Assembly (NCBI GenBank): GCA_016841045.1
Contig: JAENZX010000006.1
Location: 59,671-123,670, forward strand
DNA length: 64,000 nucleotides
Direction of reading: 5' to 3'
Origin: Thermincola carboxydiphila
Lineage (GTDB): Bacteria; Bacillota; Thermincolia; Thermincolales; UBA2595
In this document: in pieces, positions 25,269 to 34,495 of the stretch
Numbering within the stretch: the stretch's first letter is position 1
Layout of the letters: each line of letters starts with the position of its first letter
Program-made: the position numbers and the translations under genes
Notes under the pieces: generated by a model
Seen by the model: the letters and a program-made list of their open reading frames with translations, nothing else
Database searches by the model: none
What the model was told of the DNA's origin: nothing

Positions 25269-26288
25269 TTGACTGTAAAAAAGCGTGCACTTATTACAGG
25301 TATTACCGGAATGGTGGGTTCCCATCTTGCCGATTTCTTGCTTGAAAACACTGATTGGGATATTTATGGAATGTGCCGGTGGAGAAGCCCTTTAGATAAT
25401 GTTGAACATCTTATACCACTGGCCAATAGTAAGGATAGAGTTTACTTTTTGTACGGTGACCTAAACGACTATTTATCTCTTCATAATGTCATTAAAGAGT
25501 CAAAACCCGATTACGTATTCCATTTAGCAGCACAGAGTTTTCCCAGAACCAGCTTCGATTCTCCTATAGATACTTTAAATGTTAATATTTTGGGAACATC
25601 AAGACTGCTGGAAGCGTTAAGAAGTTTTGAGGATTTAGATCCTATTATCCATGTTTGTGCATCTTCCGAAGTGTTTGGACGTGTACCTAAAGAAAAACTG
25701 CCAATAGATGAAGAATGCTCTTTTCATCCGGCATCTCCATATGCGATTTCTAAAATTGGAACTGATCTAATCGGAAGATTCCATGCAGAAGCATATGGAC
25801 AGAAAATCATGACAACCAGAATGTTTACTCATACAGGGCCCAGAAGAGGAGATGTCTTTGCTGAATCTACTTTTGCAAAACAAATAGCCATGATTGAAGC
25901 GGGGGTAATTCCACCGATTGTTAAGACGGGAAACCTGGATTCCCTGAGAACCTGGTCTGATGTTAGAGATGCAGTAAGGGCATATTACATGTTGGTAACA
26001 GTTAATCCCATTGCGGGTGAATACTACAATATTGGAGGGACTTTCTCCTGTAGTGTTAAAGAAATGTTAGATACCCTTCTTAGCATGTCAACATTAAAAG
26101 ATATTAAGGTTGAAACAGATCCCGAAAGGTTAAGGCCAATCGATGCAGACCTTCAGGTTCCCAATACGGCTAAATTTAAGAACCACACTGGCTGGCAGCC
26201 GGAAATTCCTTTTGAAAAGACCATGGGTGACCTCTTGAACTATTGGAGAGAAAGGATCAAAAAGGGACAATCCTTTTTGACGAGATAG
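25269..26288 (+). CDS. GDP-mannose/GDP-heptose 4,6-dehydratase-like SDR
   Basis: 339 residues from TTG 25269 (GAGGTGAT just upstream; a GTG at 25260 also in frame). Extended SDR of the GMD type: [81 protein letters not shown] (Tyr-x3-Lys), [20 protein letters not shown] and [22 protein letters not shown] converts GDP-mannose to GDP-4-keto-6-deoxymannose; DmhA/WcbK-type relatives use GDP-D-glycero-D-manno-heptose. It lies directly before hddA-gmhA-hddC-gmhB, so the heptose version is favoured by context. No sequence feature seen here decides between the two. Confidence 0.82.
   Translation: MTVKKRALITGITGMVGSHLADFLLENTDWDIYGMCRWRSPLDNVEHLIPLANSKDRVYFLYGDLNDYLSLHNVIKESKPDYVFHLAAQSFPRTSFDSPIDTLNVNILGTSRLLEALRSFEDLDPIIHVCASSEVFGRVPKEKLPIDEECSFHPASPYAISKIGTDLIGRFHAEAYGQKIMTTRMFTHTGPRRGDVFAESTFAKQIAMIEAGVIPPIVKTGNLDSLRTWSDVRDAVRAYYMLVTVNPIAGEYYNIGGTFSCSVKEMLDTLLSMSTLKDIKVETDPERLRPIDADLQVPNTAKFKNHTGWQPEIPFEKTMGDLLNYWRERIKKGQSFLTR
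26257..26280 (+). other. Inverted repeat at the 3' end of the dehydratase gene
   Basis: TCAAAAAGG (26257-26265) / CCTTTTTGA (26272-26280), a 9-bp perfect stem with a 6-base loop. It ends 8 bases before the stop and 20 bases before the hddA ATG, whose RBS (GGGG at 26288-26291) is poor. The hairpin may affect translation or stability of the heptose genes. Confidence 0.45.
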
Positions 26289-26299
26289 GGGCCTTTTTT

Positions 26300-27325
26300 A
26301 TGATAATTCGTTCAAAAGCTCCACTTAGATTAGGACTTGCCGGTGGCGGAACAGACGTTTCTCCCTTTAGCGATGAGTTTGGTGGTTATGTACTAAATGC
26401 AACAATTGACATGCATGCTTACTGTACTATTGAGGTAACCAATGACAACATGATATCTTTTCATGCAGCTGACATCGGGGCCTTCTTTGAATCAGAATCA
26501 AGAGACTATCTTTATCTTGATGGTAACCTTGATTTGCATAAAGGTGTTTATAATCGTGTCGTAAAACAATTTAACAACGGTGAACCCTTGTCCTTTAGAA
26601 TGACAACCTATTCTGATGCACCTGCAGGATCTGGTCTGGGATCATCTTCGACTATGGTTGTAGCAATTTTAAAAGCATTTGAGGAATGGCTGAGATTACC
26701 TCTCGGAGAATATGATATGGCTCATCTATCGTATGAAATAGAGAGAGTTGACGTTGGCCTCAGCGGAGGAAAGCAGGATCAGTATGCCGCAACTTTCGGG
26801 GGGTTCAATTTTATAGAATTTTATTCAGATGACAGGGTAGTAGTTAATCCCCTGCGAGTGAAGAACTGGATAATAAATGAATTGGAAAACTCTATGCTGC
26901 TTTATTATACCGGAGTTTCAAGGGAATCGGCGAAAATCATAGATGAACAAAGCAAGAACGCCATAAATAAAAATGTTAAATCCCTGGAAGCGATGCATGA
27001 GCTCAAATCAGATGCATTGGTAATGAAAGAGGCTTTACTTAAAGGAGAGATACCCCGGTTTGCCAAGTACCTCGGTAAGTCCTGGCTGGCAAAAAAACGT
27101 ACAGCGTCAGTTATATCAAACGAAATGATTGATAGGGTGTATGATATCGCCATCAACGCGGGTGCTTATGCCGGAAAAGTTTCAGGTGCCGGTGGAGGTG
27201 GGGTAATGATGTTTATAGTTGATCCGATTAAAAGACTTAATGTCGTTAGAGCTTTAAATGAGCTTGAAGGGCGGGTATTAAACTTTCACTTTACCAATAA
27301 CGGTACTCAGGGATGGAGAATTTAA
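26300..27325 (+). CDS. hddA: D-glycero-alpha-D-manno-heptose 7-phosphate kinase
   Basis: 341 residues from ATG 26300; an upstream in-frame start at 26243 would lie inside the dehydratase gene and lacks family homology. GHMP kinase: [20 protein letters not shown] (motif 1), [17 protein letters not shown] (ATP-binding motif 2) and [14 protein letters not shown] (motif 3). The AGGGTDV start is typical of HddA/WcbL rather than galactokinase or mevalonate kinase. It phosphorylates D-glycero-D-manno-heptose-7-P at O-1 (alpha), the branch leading to GDP-heptose instead of ADP-heptose. The next three genes complete that branch. 40 bases to gmhA. Confidence 0.88.
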   Translation: MIIRSKAPLRLGLAGGGTDVSPFSDEFGGYVLNATIDMHAYCTIEVTNDNMISFHAADIGAFFESESRDYLYLDGNLDLHKGVYNRVVKQFNNGEPLSFRMTTYSDAPAGSGLGSSSTMVVAILKAFEEWLRLPLGEYDMAHLSYEIERVDVGLSGGKQDQYAATFGGFNFIEFYSDDRVVVNPLRVKNWIINELENSMLLYYTGVSRESAKIIDEQSKNAINKNVKSLEAMHELKSDALVMKEALLKGEIPRFAKYLGKSWLAKKRTASVISNEMIDRVYDIAINAGAYAGKVSGAGGGGVMMFIVDPIKRLNVVRALNELEGRVLNFHFTNNGTQGWRI

Positions 27326-27365
27326 GGACCTACTTGCAGAAGAAATAGCGCGAGGTGAAAAGAGT

Positions 27366-27950
27366 ATGAATGAATTTATAAAAATTCAAATTAATAAATC
27401 TCGTGATTTAAAAGAGGCCATACTGCATAATGACGATTTAATAACTTTGATACAACAAGTGGCCCATAAAATTATAGAAGTTTATAAAAACGGTAACAAA
27501 ACTTTAATCGCCGGGAACGGTGGAAGTGCAGCAGACGCGCAGCACATAGCAGGAGAGTTTGTTAGCCGCTTTTATTTTGACAGGCCGGGACTGCCCTCTA
27601 TAGCCCTTACTACAGATACATCAATACTGACTGCAGTTGGCAATGACTACGGTTTTGAAAACCTTTTTGCCCGGCAGATTCAAGCCAATGGTATCAAAGG
27701 TGATTTATTTATCGGCATATCTACCTCAGGCAATTCCCCTAATATTATCAGGGCCCTGGAAGAATGTAAGAGAATCGGAATTACTACGGTTGGATTCACC
27801 GGTGAAACCGGAGGGAAAATGGGGGAACTTTGCGATTACTGTATTAAGGTGCCTTCAGGAGAGACACCTAGAATTCAGGAAGCTCATATAATGATTGGAC
27901 ATATAATATGTTCTGTGGTGGAAGAAGCAATATTTGGACGGGGATTTTAA
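27366..27950 (+). CDS. gmhA: Sedoheptulose-7-phosphate isomerase
   Basis: 194 residues, the normal GmhA length. SIS domain: LIAGNGGSAADAQHIAGEFV (substrate phosphate and zinc-site region), ALTTDTSILTAVGNDYGFE, GISTSGNSPNIIRALE and QEAHIMIGHIICSVVE (catalytic Glu/His helix). It turns sedoheptulose-7-P into D-glycero-D-manno-heptose-7-P, the first step of the heptose pathway, as a cytoplasmic tetramer in known cases. GAGGTG lies 10 bases before ATG. Two bases separate it from hddC, so co-translation is expected. Confidence 0.93.
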   Translation: MNEFIKIQINKSRDLKEAILHNDDLITLIQQVAHKIIEVYKNGNKTLIAGNGGSAADAQHIAGEFVSRFYFDRPGLPSIALTTDTSILTAVGNDYGFENLFARQIQANGIKGDLFIGISTSGNSPNIIRALEECKRIGITTVGFTGETGGKMGELCDYCIKVPSGETPRIQEAHIMIGHIICSVVEEAIFGRGF

Positions 27951-27951
27951 T

Positions 27952-28644
27952 ATGGAAGCGATAATACTTGCCGGAGGCTTAGGCACAAGGTTAAAGTCAG
28001 TGGTGACAGATCTTCCTAAGCCTATGGCACCAATCGGAAACAAACCTTTTTTGGAGTATCTCTTACAATTTGTTGGCAGTCAGGGCATTGACAGAGTAGT
28101 TCTGTCTACCGGATATAAGCACGAAACTATTAAAAGTTATTTCGGTGATAAATTCAATAACATTACTCTTTATTATTCTGTCGAAGACGAGCCTCTTGGG
28201 ACCGGTGGAGGTCTGAAGAAGGCATTTAAAATGGTAAATAGTGATAACGTTTTTATTATTAATGGTGATACTTTTTTTGATATTGACCTCCTCCAACTGG
28301 CAGAAATACATGAATCAACCCAATCAGACTTAACCATGGCTCTAAAACCTATGAACAATTTTAATCGGTATGGTACTGTTTCAATTGATGGACATAAGGT
28401 TACCGGTTTTATTGAAAAAAAATATCAGGATACAGGTAACATTAACGGTGGAGTGTATATAGCAAAGGCAAACCTATTTGACGGATTCCCTTTGCCTGCA
28501 AAATTTTCTTTTGAAACAGACTTTCTGGAGAAGTATTTAAATCAACTTAATATAAATGCTTATATCTCAGATACATATTTTATAGATATTGGAATTCCCG
28601 AAGATTATATGATTGCTCAGGAGCAGTTGAAGAGGTACATATGA
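27952..28644 (+). CDS. hddC: D-glycero-alpha-D-manno-heptose 1-phosphate guanylyltransferase
   Basis: 230 residues from ATG 27952; an ATG at 27934 would overlap gmhA by 17 bases and lacks the standard start. Nucleotidyltransferase fold: [73 protein letters not shown] (metal Asp) and [10 protein letters not shown]. This start and the EPLGTGG block are characteristic of HddC/RfbF-like small guanylyl- or uridylyltransferases. Here it would make GDP-D-glycero-alpha-D-manno-heptose. GDP as nucleotide is inferred from gene order (hddA-gmhA-hddC-gmhB). Overlaps gmhB by ATGA. Confidence 0.87.
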   Translation: MEAIILAGGLGTRLKSVVTDLPKPMAPIGNKPFLEYLLQFVGSQGIDRVVLSTGYKHETIKSYFGDKFNNITLYYSVEDEPLGTGGGLKKAFKMVNSDNVFIINGDTFFDIDLLQLAEIHESTQSDLTMALKPMNNFNRYGTVSIDGHKVTGFIEKKYQDTGNINGGVYIAKANLFDGFPLPAKFSFETDFLEKYLNQLNINAYISDTYFIDIGIPEDYMIAQEQLKRYI

Positions 28645-29198
28645 ACAACGCGCTTTTTCTTGACCGGGATGGCGTAATTAACGTAGAAAAAAATTACGTC
28701 CACAAAATAGAAGATTTTGAATTTGTGGAAGGTATTTTTGATACTTTGGCATATTTTCAGGAAAAAGGGTTTCTGCTTATTGTCATTACTAATCAGGCTG
28801 GAATAGGCAGAGGCTATTATACTGAGGAAAACTTCCATGTTTTAAACGATTGGATGTTAGAACAGTTTGACAGGCATGGCATACAAATTACGAGAGTTTA
28901 TTTTTGCCCACATCATCCTGAATATGGAATCGGAAAGTACAAGCAGGATTCTCAGTATAGGAAACCTAATCCCGGTATGATATTAGAGGCACAAAGGGAA
29001 TTTAATATCAATCTATCCAAATCTGTTCTTGTTGGGGACAAGGAGTCTGATATAAAAGCAGGAATAAATGCCGGAGTGAAAATGAATATTCTTATCCAGA
29101 CTAGTAGAGAGAATTGTCAACAGACTGAAGCAGATTATGTCATCAAGGATATCAGAGAGCTAACTACCATACTTCAGGGAGAGAAAAATTTTGAGTGA
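28641..29198 (+). CDS. gmhB: D-glycero-D-manno-heptose 1,7-bisphosphate phosphatase
   Basis: 185 residues. HAD-IIIA phosphatase: [13 protein letters not shown] (nucleophile and acid Asp), [15 protein letters not shown] (motif II), [11 protein letters not shown] (motif III Lys) and [16 protein letters not shown] (motif IV). GmhB normally carries a zinc loop with C-x-H plus a C-x-C pair; here CPHHPEYG keeps the first Cys and His, but the second Cys pair is replaced by QDSQY, so zinc binding is probably lost or altered. It removes the 7-phosphate from heptose 1,7-bisphosphate. ATGA overlap with hddC and an 8-base overlap with the next glycosyltransferase gene. Confidence 0.9.
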   Translation: MNNALFLDRDGVINVEKNYVHKIEDFEFVEGIFDTLAYFQEKGFLLIVITNQAGIGRGYYTEENFHVLNDWMLEQFDRHGIQITRVYFCPHHPEYGIGKYKQDSQYRKPNPGMILEAQREFNINLSKSVLVGDKESDIKAGINAGVKMNILIQTSRENCQQTEADYVIKDIRELTTILQGEKNFE

Positions 29199-30378
29199 TG
29201 GTGTAAGCATAATTATTCCCACCTACAATGGGGGAGAAATATTTAAGAAAAACCTTAAAGCCCTGGCTGCTCAGAAATTTTCCGCTGAGAAAGAAGTAAT
29301 AGTCATTGATTCAGGTTCGACTGATGGAACTTTTGAAGCAGCACAAGCATCAGGGGCTAGGGTGAAGAGTATCCAGCAAGAAAGCTTTCATCACAGCAGA
29401 ACCCGTAACGATGGAGTTAAAATGGCGAAATACCCCAAAGTAGTTATGCTGGTTCAGGATGCCATACCAATCTCTGATCAATGGCTTAGTCGGCTGGTAA
29501 ATTCTATTGATGAGGAGAATGTCATAGCTGCATATGGCCAACAGGTACCCCATTTGGATGCTGATTTATACGCAAGATTGGAAGTAGATTCTCATTCTGA
29601 CTATTTGGGCGAAGCTCTTCTTGTTCAGGCCATTGAGTCTCGCGAAGAATTCCTTCGAATGTCTTACCACGATGCATTGAGAAAGGTAAGACTTGATAAT
29701 GTTTTTGCCATATATCGGCGCGACTGTCTATTACAGACACCATTTCCTGATGTAGCTTTTGCTGAAGACCTGGCATGGGCAATGGAGATGATGATGCAGG
29801 GCTATAAAATAAAGTTCCTTCCTGACACCAAAGTTTATCATTCCCATAACCGTAGTTCCGATTATCGCTTCAGAAGGGCACTTATTGATACGATATTTTG
29901 TTCACAGATTCTGGGAAAAGTAGATAAGGACCTATCTTTCCTAAACGCAGAGGATTTGAATAAAATATCCAGGCAAATTGATGATTGTGCCCAAAAAATG
30001 CATTTTGAGATTAATCAATCAAATAAACCGGTTGAGCCTGAGGTATCAAATCCAAAATACTTTAATTTACTAAGGAATACTTACTGCCGGCAGTTAGCCA
30101 AGGGGTTAATTGCCTTAATGAATAAGCTCGAATTTAGAAATATAGCAGTTTTTAGCATGAAGCAGATTCATGAAAACAAGTTAAGAAGTATTTTGAAATT
30201 GGTATTGGAAAGGTATCCAACAGATGTATCAACAACTTCACTTCATTCTGTAATCGACCAGGGTGCCGCCAGTCTTAAGGGAAGCGTTTTTGGTACTGTT
30301 TATGCAAGTTATAAACTTAAAGGGACTGTTCCAAATAGTATTTATCAAATGATTGTTCCATATCTAAATGGGGTATAG
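29191..30378 (+). CDS. Glycosyltransferase family 2 (rhamnosyltransferase-like)
   Basis: 395 residues, TTG start inside the end of gmhB. GT-A motifs: [42 protein letters not shown] (pattern seen in RfbF/RgpB-like rhamnosyltransferases), [14 protein letters not shown] (D-A/D-x-D position) and [18 protein letters not shown] (catalytic ED). C-terminal 150 residues are helical and unassigned. Since dTDP-rhamnose is made upstream, rhamnosyl transfer is a fair guess but not proven. An independent unit is not evident: the next gene follows 48 bases later. Confidence 0.78.
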   Translation: MSDGVSIIIPTYNGGEIFKKNLKALAAQKFSAEKEVIVIDSGSTDGTFEAAQASGARVKSIQQESFHHSRTRNDGVKMAKYPKVVMLVQDAIPISDQWLSRLVNSIDEENVIAAYGQQVPHLDADLYARLEVDSHSDYLGEALLVQAIESREEFLRMSYHDALRKVRLDNVFAIYRRDCLLQTPFPDVAFAEDLAWAMEMMMQGYKIKFLPDTKVYHSHNRSSDYRFRRALIDTIFCSQILGKVDKDLSFLNAEDLNKISRQIDDCAQKMHFEINQSNKPVEPEVSNPKYFNLLRNTYCRQLAKGLIALMNKLEFRNIAVFSMKQIHENKLRSILKLVLERYPTDVSTTSLHSVIDQGAASLKGSVFGTVYASYKLKGTVPNSIYQMIVPYLNGV

Positions 30379-30426
30379 CTCAGGTCATAATACTCCGTTA
30401 AAAAATCCGCTTAGGGGAGAAATGCA

Positions 30427-31782
30427 TTGAAAATAGTATTAACGGTCCATGAGTTTTTACCAGAGTTCGTGGCGGGTACAGAGATTCTTACCTTTGAAAC
30501 TGCCAAGGGACTACAAAAAAGAGGTCATGATGTAATAATTTGGACAGGCCATCCTTCTGATGAGCCCAGTGTAATTGATGAATATGTCTACGAAGGAATT
30601 CCAGTAAAAAGATACAAATTTAACAGGACTGAAGCTGCACAAAACTCAAACCTCATGGAGGCTGACTACCGAAATCCACAGTTTGGAAATAAATTTCGTG
30701 AATTTTTATTGGAATATAAACCAGATTTAATTCACTTTTTCCATGTTTTTCGCTTATCAGCCGATGTTGTTTTTGCCGGAAGGGATCTTAATATTCCAAT
30801 GGTCTTCACGACAACAGACTTTTGGATGATTTGTCCTACGATCCAACTGCTTCTTCCGGATAATTCGCTCTGCATAGGTCCGGAAAAAGGAAATATAAAT
30901 TGTTTAAGACATATTGTAACCAAGACGCAGTCGAAAAAGATTGATAATATAGTACGGCTTATGCCTGATTGTTTACTAGCTTTTTTGGCATGGGGGACTG
31001 GCAAGACTTGGTGGCCTAAAAATAAATATTTTTCATCTATTGCATCACTTACCCGCAGAACAGATTGTTTGTGTCAGGCACTAAACTTGGTGGACAGGGT
31101 ACTGGTTCCAACAAAGATAATGAATGATTTGCTGGTGAAACACGGGGTTAATGCTGACAAAGTCACTTTACAGCCTTTTGGGGTCAAATTTGCACCGTTG
31201 GATAAATTAATCCCCCGACAGTCCGGTGAGGAGCTGCGTATTGGCTATATAGGAAATATTAATGAACATAAAGGATTGCATATATTATTGGAAGCTATTG
31301 ACCTGTTAGGCAAAGATGCCCAGGTGAATTTGAAGATTTATGGCAATGCAGGAGATTTTCCTGAGTTTTTTGCCAAGATTAAAAAGATGGCCGGTAATGA
31401 CCCGCGTATACAATTCTGCGGCACCTTTCCCAATGAGGAGATCAATTTAGTCTTTTCCCAAATGGATGTTTTGGTAGTTCCCTCGATATGGTATGAGAAT
31501 ACTCCACTTGTGATACATTCAGCACAGGCTAATAAGACTCCCGTTATCGTCAGTGATGTCGGTGGCATGACTGAAGTTATAGAACATGACAAGAATGGCT
31601 TGGCTTTCCCAAAAGGAAACGCGCAGGAATTAAGCCGTCAAATTAAGCGACTGCTCAATGATAAAGGCCTGTTGGCCAAACTTTCTAAACAGGCAAAAGA
31701 ACCGAAAACAATGGATACTTATGTGGAAGAATTGGAAGAAATATATCGGCGGATTTTGTCTGAAAGGGGAAAGGACAAATGA
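30427..31782 (+). CDS. Glycosyltransferase family 4
   Basis: 451 residues, TTG start with GGGGAG 6 bases upstream. GT-B fold: IVLTVHEFLPEFVAGTEILT (Gly-rich N-domain start), DVIIWTGHP, LIHFFHVFRLSADV, RVLVPTKIMNDLLVK, RIGYIGNINEHKGLHILLEA, FCGTFPNEEI, VVPSIWYENTPLVIHSAQA (E-x7-E-like donor site, E-N-T-P) and PVIVSDVGGMTEVI. A Cys-rich insert (DFWMICPTIQ, CIGPEKGNINCLRH) resembles a group of GT4 enzymes often seen in S-layer-glycan and capsule loci. Overlaps the next gene by ATGA. Sugar unknown. Confidence 0.83.
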   Translation: MKIVLTVHEFLPEFVAGTEILTFETAKGLQKRGHDVIIWTGHPSDEPSVIDEYVYEGIPVKRYKFNRTEAAQNSNLMEADYRNPQFGNKFREFLLEYKPDLIHFFHVFRLSADVVFAGRDLNIPMVFTTTDFWMICPTIQLLLPDNSLCIGPEKGNINCLRHIVTKTQSKKIDNIVRLMPDCLLAFLAWGTGKTWWPKNKYFSSIASLTRRTDCLCQALNLVDRVLVPTKIMNDLLVKHGVNADKVTLQPFGVKFAPLDKLIPRQSGEELRIGYIGNINEHKGLHILLEAIDLLGKDAQVNLKIYGNAGDFPEFFAKIKKMAGNDPRIQFCGTFPNEEINLVFSQMDVLVVPSIWYENTPLVIHSAQANKTPVIVSDVGGMTEVIEHDKNGLAFPKGNAQELSRQIKRLLNDKGLLAKLSKQAKEPKTMDTYVEELEEIYRRILSERGKDK

Positions 31783-32714
31783 GATTTCTGTTGCTTGGAG
31801 GGGGTGGCTTTATCGGCTCCCACATATGTGATAGGCTGTTGAAGGATGGTCAAGAGGTTCGGGTATTTGAAAGACAAGGATGTCCTAGACGAAATCTGCT
31901 CCATTTAGACAGTGACATTGAGTGGATTGAAGGAGATTTTACAGACCCTGCCTGCCTTAGAAAGGCCGTAAAAGGCATAGATGTGATTTTTCATTTAATA
32001 AGCACTACCGTTCCAGGCAATTCAAATGATAACCCAGTTAGTGATATCTCCAGCAATGTAATTCCTACTTTGAATCTTCTTGATATGGCGGTTCAAGCTG
32101 GTGTTAGAAAAGTTATATTTTTTTCTTCAGGCGGTACAGTATATGGTATTCCGCACAATGTCCCTATAACTGAAGAACACCCAACTAACCCAACGAGTTC
32201 TTACGGTATACATAAACTAATGATTGAGAAGTATCTTGCTTTGTATTTTCAGCTTTATGGTTTGGATTACTCAATTCTTCGCACCTCAAATCCATACGGT
32301 GAAAATCAAAATCCCAAGTGGTATCAGGGAGCTATAGCGGTTTTTATTTACAAAGCATTAAAAGGGGAAACCGTGGAAATCTGGGGAGATGGTTCAGTTG
32401 TCCGGGATTACATATATGTAGGCGATGTAGTAGATGCGGCTATAAAGGCATCAAAATGTTTACACAACGAAAAAATAATCAACATTGGAAGCGGTACAGG
32501 TCTATCTCTAAATGATGTACTTACCGAAATTGAAACCATTACTGGTCAAAGTATTGATGTGCGTTACAGTGAATCCCGGTCCTTTGATGTTCCCGTTAAT
32601 ATTTTAGATATATCAAGGGCCAAAAGAATTTTAGATTGGTATCCCCGGGTTAAATTTACTGAGGGTCTGAAGAAAACAATTGACCATTTTCGCACCGTAT
32701 ATTTAGAACCATGA
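31779..32714 (+). CDS. NAD-dependent nucleotide-sugar epimerase (GalE/WbpP-like SDR)
   Basis: 311 residues. Extended SDR: FLLLGGGGFIGSHICDRLL (GxxGxxG), IEGDFTDPACL, VIFHLISTTVPG, IFFSSGGTVYG (catalytic Ser), SSYGIHKLMIEKYL (Tyr-x3-Lys), LRTSNPYGENQNP, EIWGDGSVVRDYIYVGDVVDA. The pattern is that of UDP-hexose 4-epimerases, with VRDYIYVGDV replacing the common RDYIHV. It would give UDP-galactose, UDP-GalNAc or a similar sugar for the surrounding glycosyltransferases. ATGA overlap with the GT4 gene; an 86-base gap follows without a clear terminator. Confidence 0.82.
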   Translation: MRFLLLGGGGFIGSHICDRLLKDGQEVRVFERQGCPRRNLLHLDSDIEWIEGDFTDPACLRKAVKGIDVIFHLISTTVPGNSNDNPVSDISSNVIPTLNLLDMAVQAGVRKVIFFSSGGTVYGIPHNVPITEEHPTNPTSSYGIHKLMIEKYLALYFQLYGLDYSILRTSNPYGENQNPKWYQGAIAVFIYKALKGETVEIWGDGSVVRDYIYVGDVVDAAIKASKCLHNEKIINIGSGTGLSLNDVLTEIETITGQSIDVRYSESRSFDVPVNILDISRAKRILDWYPRVKFTEGLKKTIDHFRTVYLEP

Positions 32715-32800
32715 TCCTGCACAACGCTTCACTACAGAACGTTTAATAGTAAGAAAAATTATTGTTAGAAAAAATATTTTTAGTTTTTAGGGGAATATCC

Positions 32801-34474
32801 ATGAATCAAACCTCAACACTAACAATCTTATTAAAAGCCTTTATAAAAAAACTGGTGCGTGAACCGTCCCTCATTTTTAACCCCCAGTACCTTTTTTCGC
32901 GTTTTAAAAAGTATTTCCAGCATGTCGATTATTCAGCCTGGATAGAACAGCAGCAGCTCTCTCCCGAGCAGCTTGCAAGCCTAAATCAAAATCCCGGCTT
33001 TTCTGATAAACCGTCTGTCTCTGCAATATTATTTGAGTCGACAGATAAAAATGTTACCCGTGAGTCCCTTAATTCTCAGGTATACCCCGTCAGTGAAATA
33101 CTGCAAATTAGTTCTTCTAATCTATGCGGCACAGGCTTTAAGGAAACCGTAGAGAAATCAGCCGGCGAATTTTTTCTATTTCTCAAAGAAGGTGACCTTT
33201 TATATCCGGATACCCTCTATCAAATGGTCAGGCTGCTGGCTTCTGAAGCTGATAAGCAGATAGATCTAATTTTTACAGATCATGATTTCTACTCCGGGAC
33301 TAAACGTATGAATCCGTTTTTTAAGCCCGGTTGGTCTCCCGACCTTTTTTTTGTTAACAACTATCTAAAAAGGGCCTGCCTAGTTAGAAAATCTGTTCTT
33401 ATAGAATTGTTAGGCTCTGATAGAGTATTGTTAGGTTCTGATATCGATACGGATATCGATGCAGCTTTATACGAACTATACTTAAAAATATCTGAAAAGG
33501 GTAGAGTCGCACATTGTCCCGGTGTGCTGTTTTCTTTTCCCTCGACGGATTCACAGCTTGAAGCACCCGAAGCAAATGAAGTTCGTTCTAGGGCTCTTCT
33601 AAGAAGAGAGGAAAATGCCATAGCTGCAGTTAATAAATATTCTGTTCCTACTGTGGTCAGAAGTTTGGTTAAGGAACCTCTTATATCAATAATAATTCCT
33701 ACCTGTTTCAAGAAAGACTTCATAATCGACTGCCTCAATTCGATTAATAAAGCAAGTACTTATAAAAACTATGAAATCATTGTTCTTGATAACTCCCGGC
33801 AGGGTCCTGACTATGGAAAGAGAAAACTGGAAAACTATGATTGCAAAGTAATGTACCTTGATCAGCCCTTTAACTGGGCCCGGTTTAATAATATTGGTAC
33901 TCGGCATGCCTCTGGAGACGTTTTTCTGTTTTTTAACGATGATACCGAAGTGGTCACCGGTGACTGGCTGGAGAGAATGGCTTCTCAGGCCATAAGGCCT
34001 GAAATCGGGGTGGTTGGTCCCATGTTGCTGTTTCCCGACGGATTGGTCCAGCATGCAGGGATGTTCCTGATTAATAACGGTGGTGGTGTAAGGCACTGTT
34101 TTACCCATCTGCCTGAGGATTTCGCAGGCTGTCATAATCTCCTTCATTACCAGAGAAACGTAATAGCCATGTCCGGGGCCTGCCAGATGGTTGCCCGGGA
34201 TAAGTTTGAACAGGTCAGTGGCTTCGATGAACGATTCAGTGTAGGTTCAAACGATGTTGATTTCTGTCTGCGCCTTTGGGAGAAGGGCTGCTACAATCTT
34301 TACCTTCCCGAAGTGCAGATAATTCATAAGGAAAAAGCCAGTAGAGCCAATCTTTCCGAAGAAGAGAATACCCGGGAGTTCTGGGAAAGGTGGGGTCATC
34401 TGTTAGCCCAGGGCGACCCGTTTTATAATAAGTACCTGTCACAGGAACACTCGGATTTCAGATTGAGACTCTAG
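32801..34474 (+). CDS. Tandem GT2 glycosyltransferase (degenerate first domain)
   Basis: 557 residues from ATG 32801 (AGGGGAA 7 bases upstream; a TTG at 32762 would add 13 residues). Residues about 65-285 look like a worn GT-A domain: LFLKEGDLLYPDTLYQM, FTDHDFYSGTKRMNPFFKPG (the usual DEDK site altered) and LVRKSVLIE. Residues about 290-540 form an intact GT2: ISIIIPTCFKKDFIIDCL, IIVLDNSRQGPDY, FNWARFNNIGTRHASGD, LFFNDDTEV (D-D-x), SGACQMVARDKF, SNDVDFCLRLWEKG. Both domains match a common class of capsule/S-layer GTs. Only the second is likely to be active. 21 bases to the next gene. Confidence 0.82.
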   Translation: MNQTSTLTILLKAFIKKLVREPSLIFNPQYLFSRFKKYFQHVDYSAWIEQQQLSPEQLASLNQNPGFSDKPSVSAILFESTDKNVTRESLNSQVYPVSEILQISSSNLCGTGFKETVEKSAGEFFLFLKEGDLLYPDTLYQMVRLLASEADKQIDLIFTDHDFYSGTKRMNPFFKPGWSPDLFFVNNYLKRACLVRKSVLIELLGSDRVLLGSDIDTDIDAALYELYLKISEKGRVAHCPGVLFSFPSTDSQLEAPEANEVRSRALLRREENAIAAVNKYSVPTVVRSLVKEPLISIIIPTCFKKDFIIDCLNSINKASTYKNYEIIVLDNSRQGPDYGKRKLENYDCKVMYLDQPFNWARFNNIGTRHASGDVFLFFNDDTEVVTGDWLERMASQAIRPEIGVVGPMLLFPDGLVQHAGMFLINNGGGVRHCFTHLPEDFAGCHNLLHYQRNVIAMSGACQMVARDKFEQVSGFDERFSVGSNDVDFCLRLWEKGCYNLYLPEVQIIHKEKASRANLSEEENTREFWERWGHLLAQGDPFYNKYLSQEHSDFRLRL

Positions 34475-34495
34475 TCATACAAGGGCGGGTAGACT

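Noticed and set aside
33686-34147. 153-residue minus-strand ORF within the tandem GT2 gene
   Set aside because: Shadow of a well-supported GT2 domain on the + strand.
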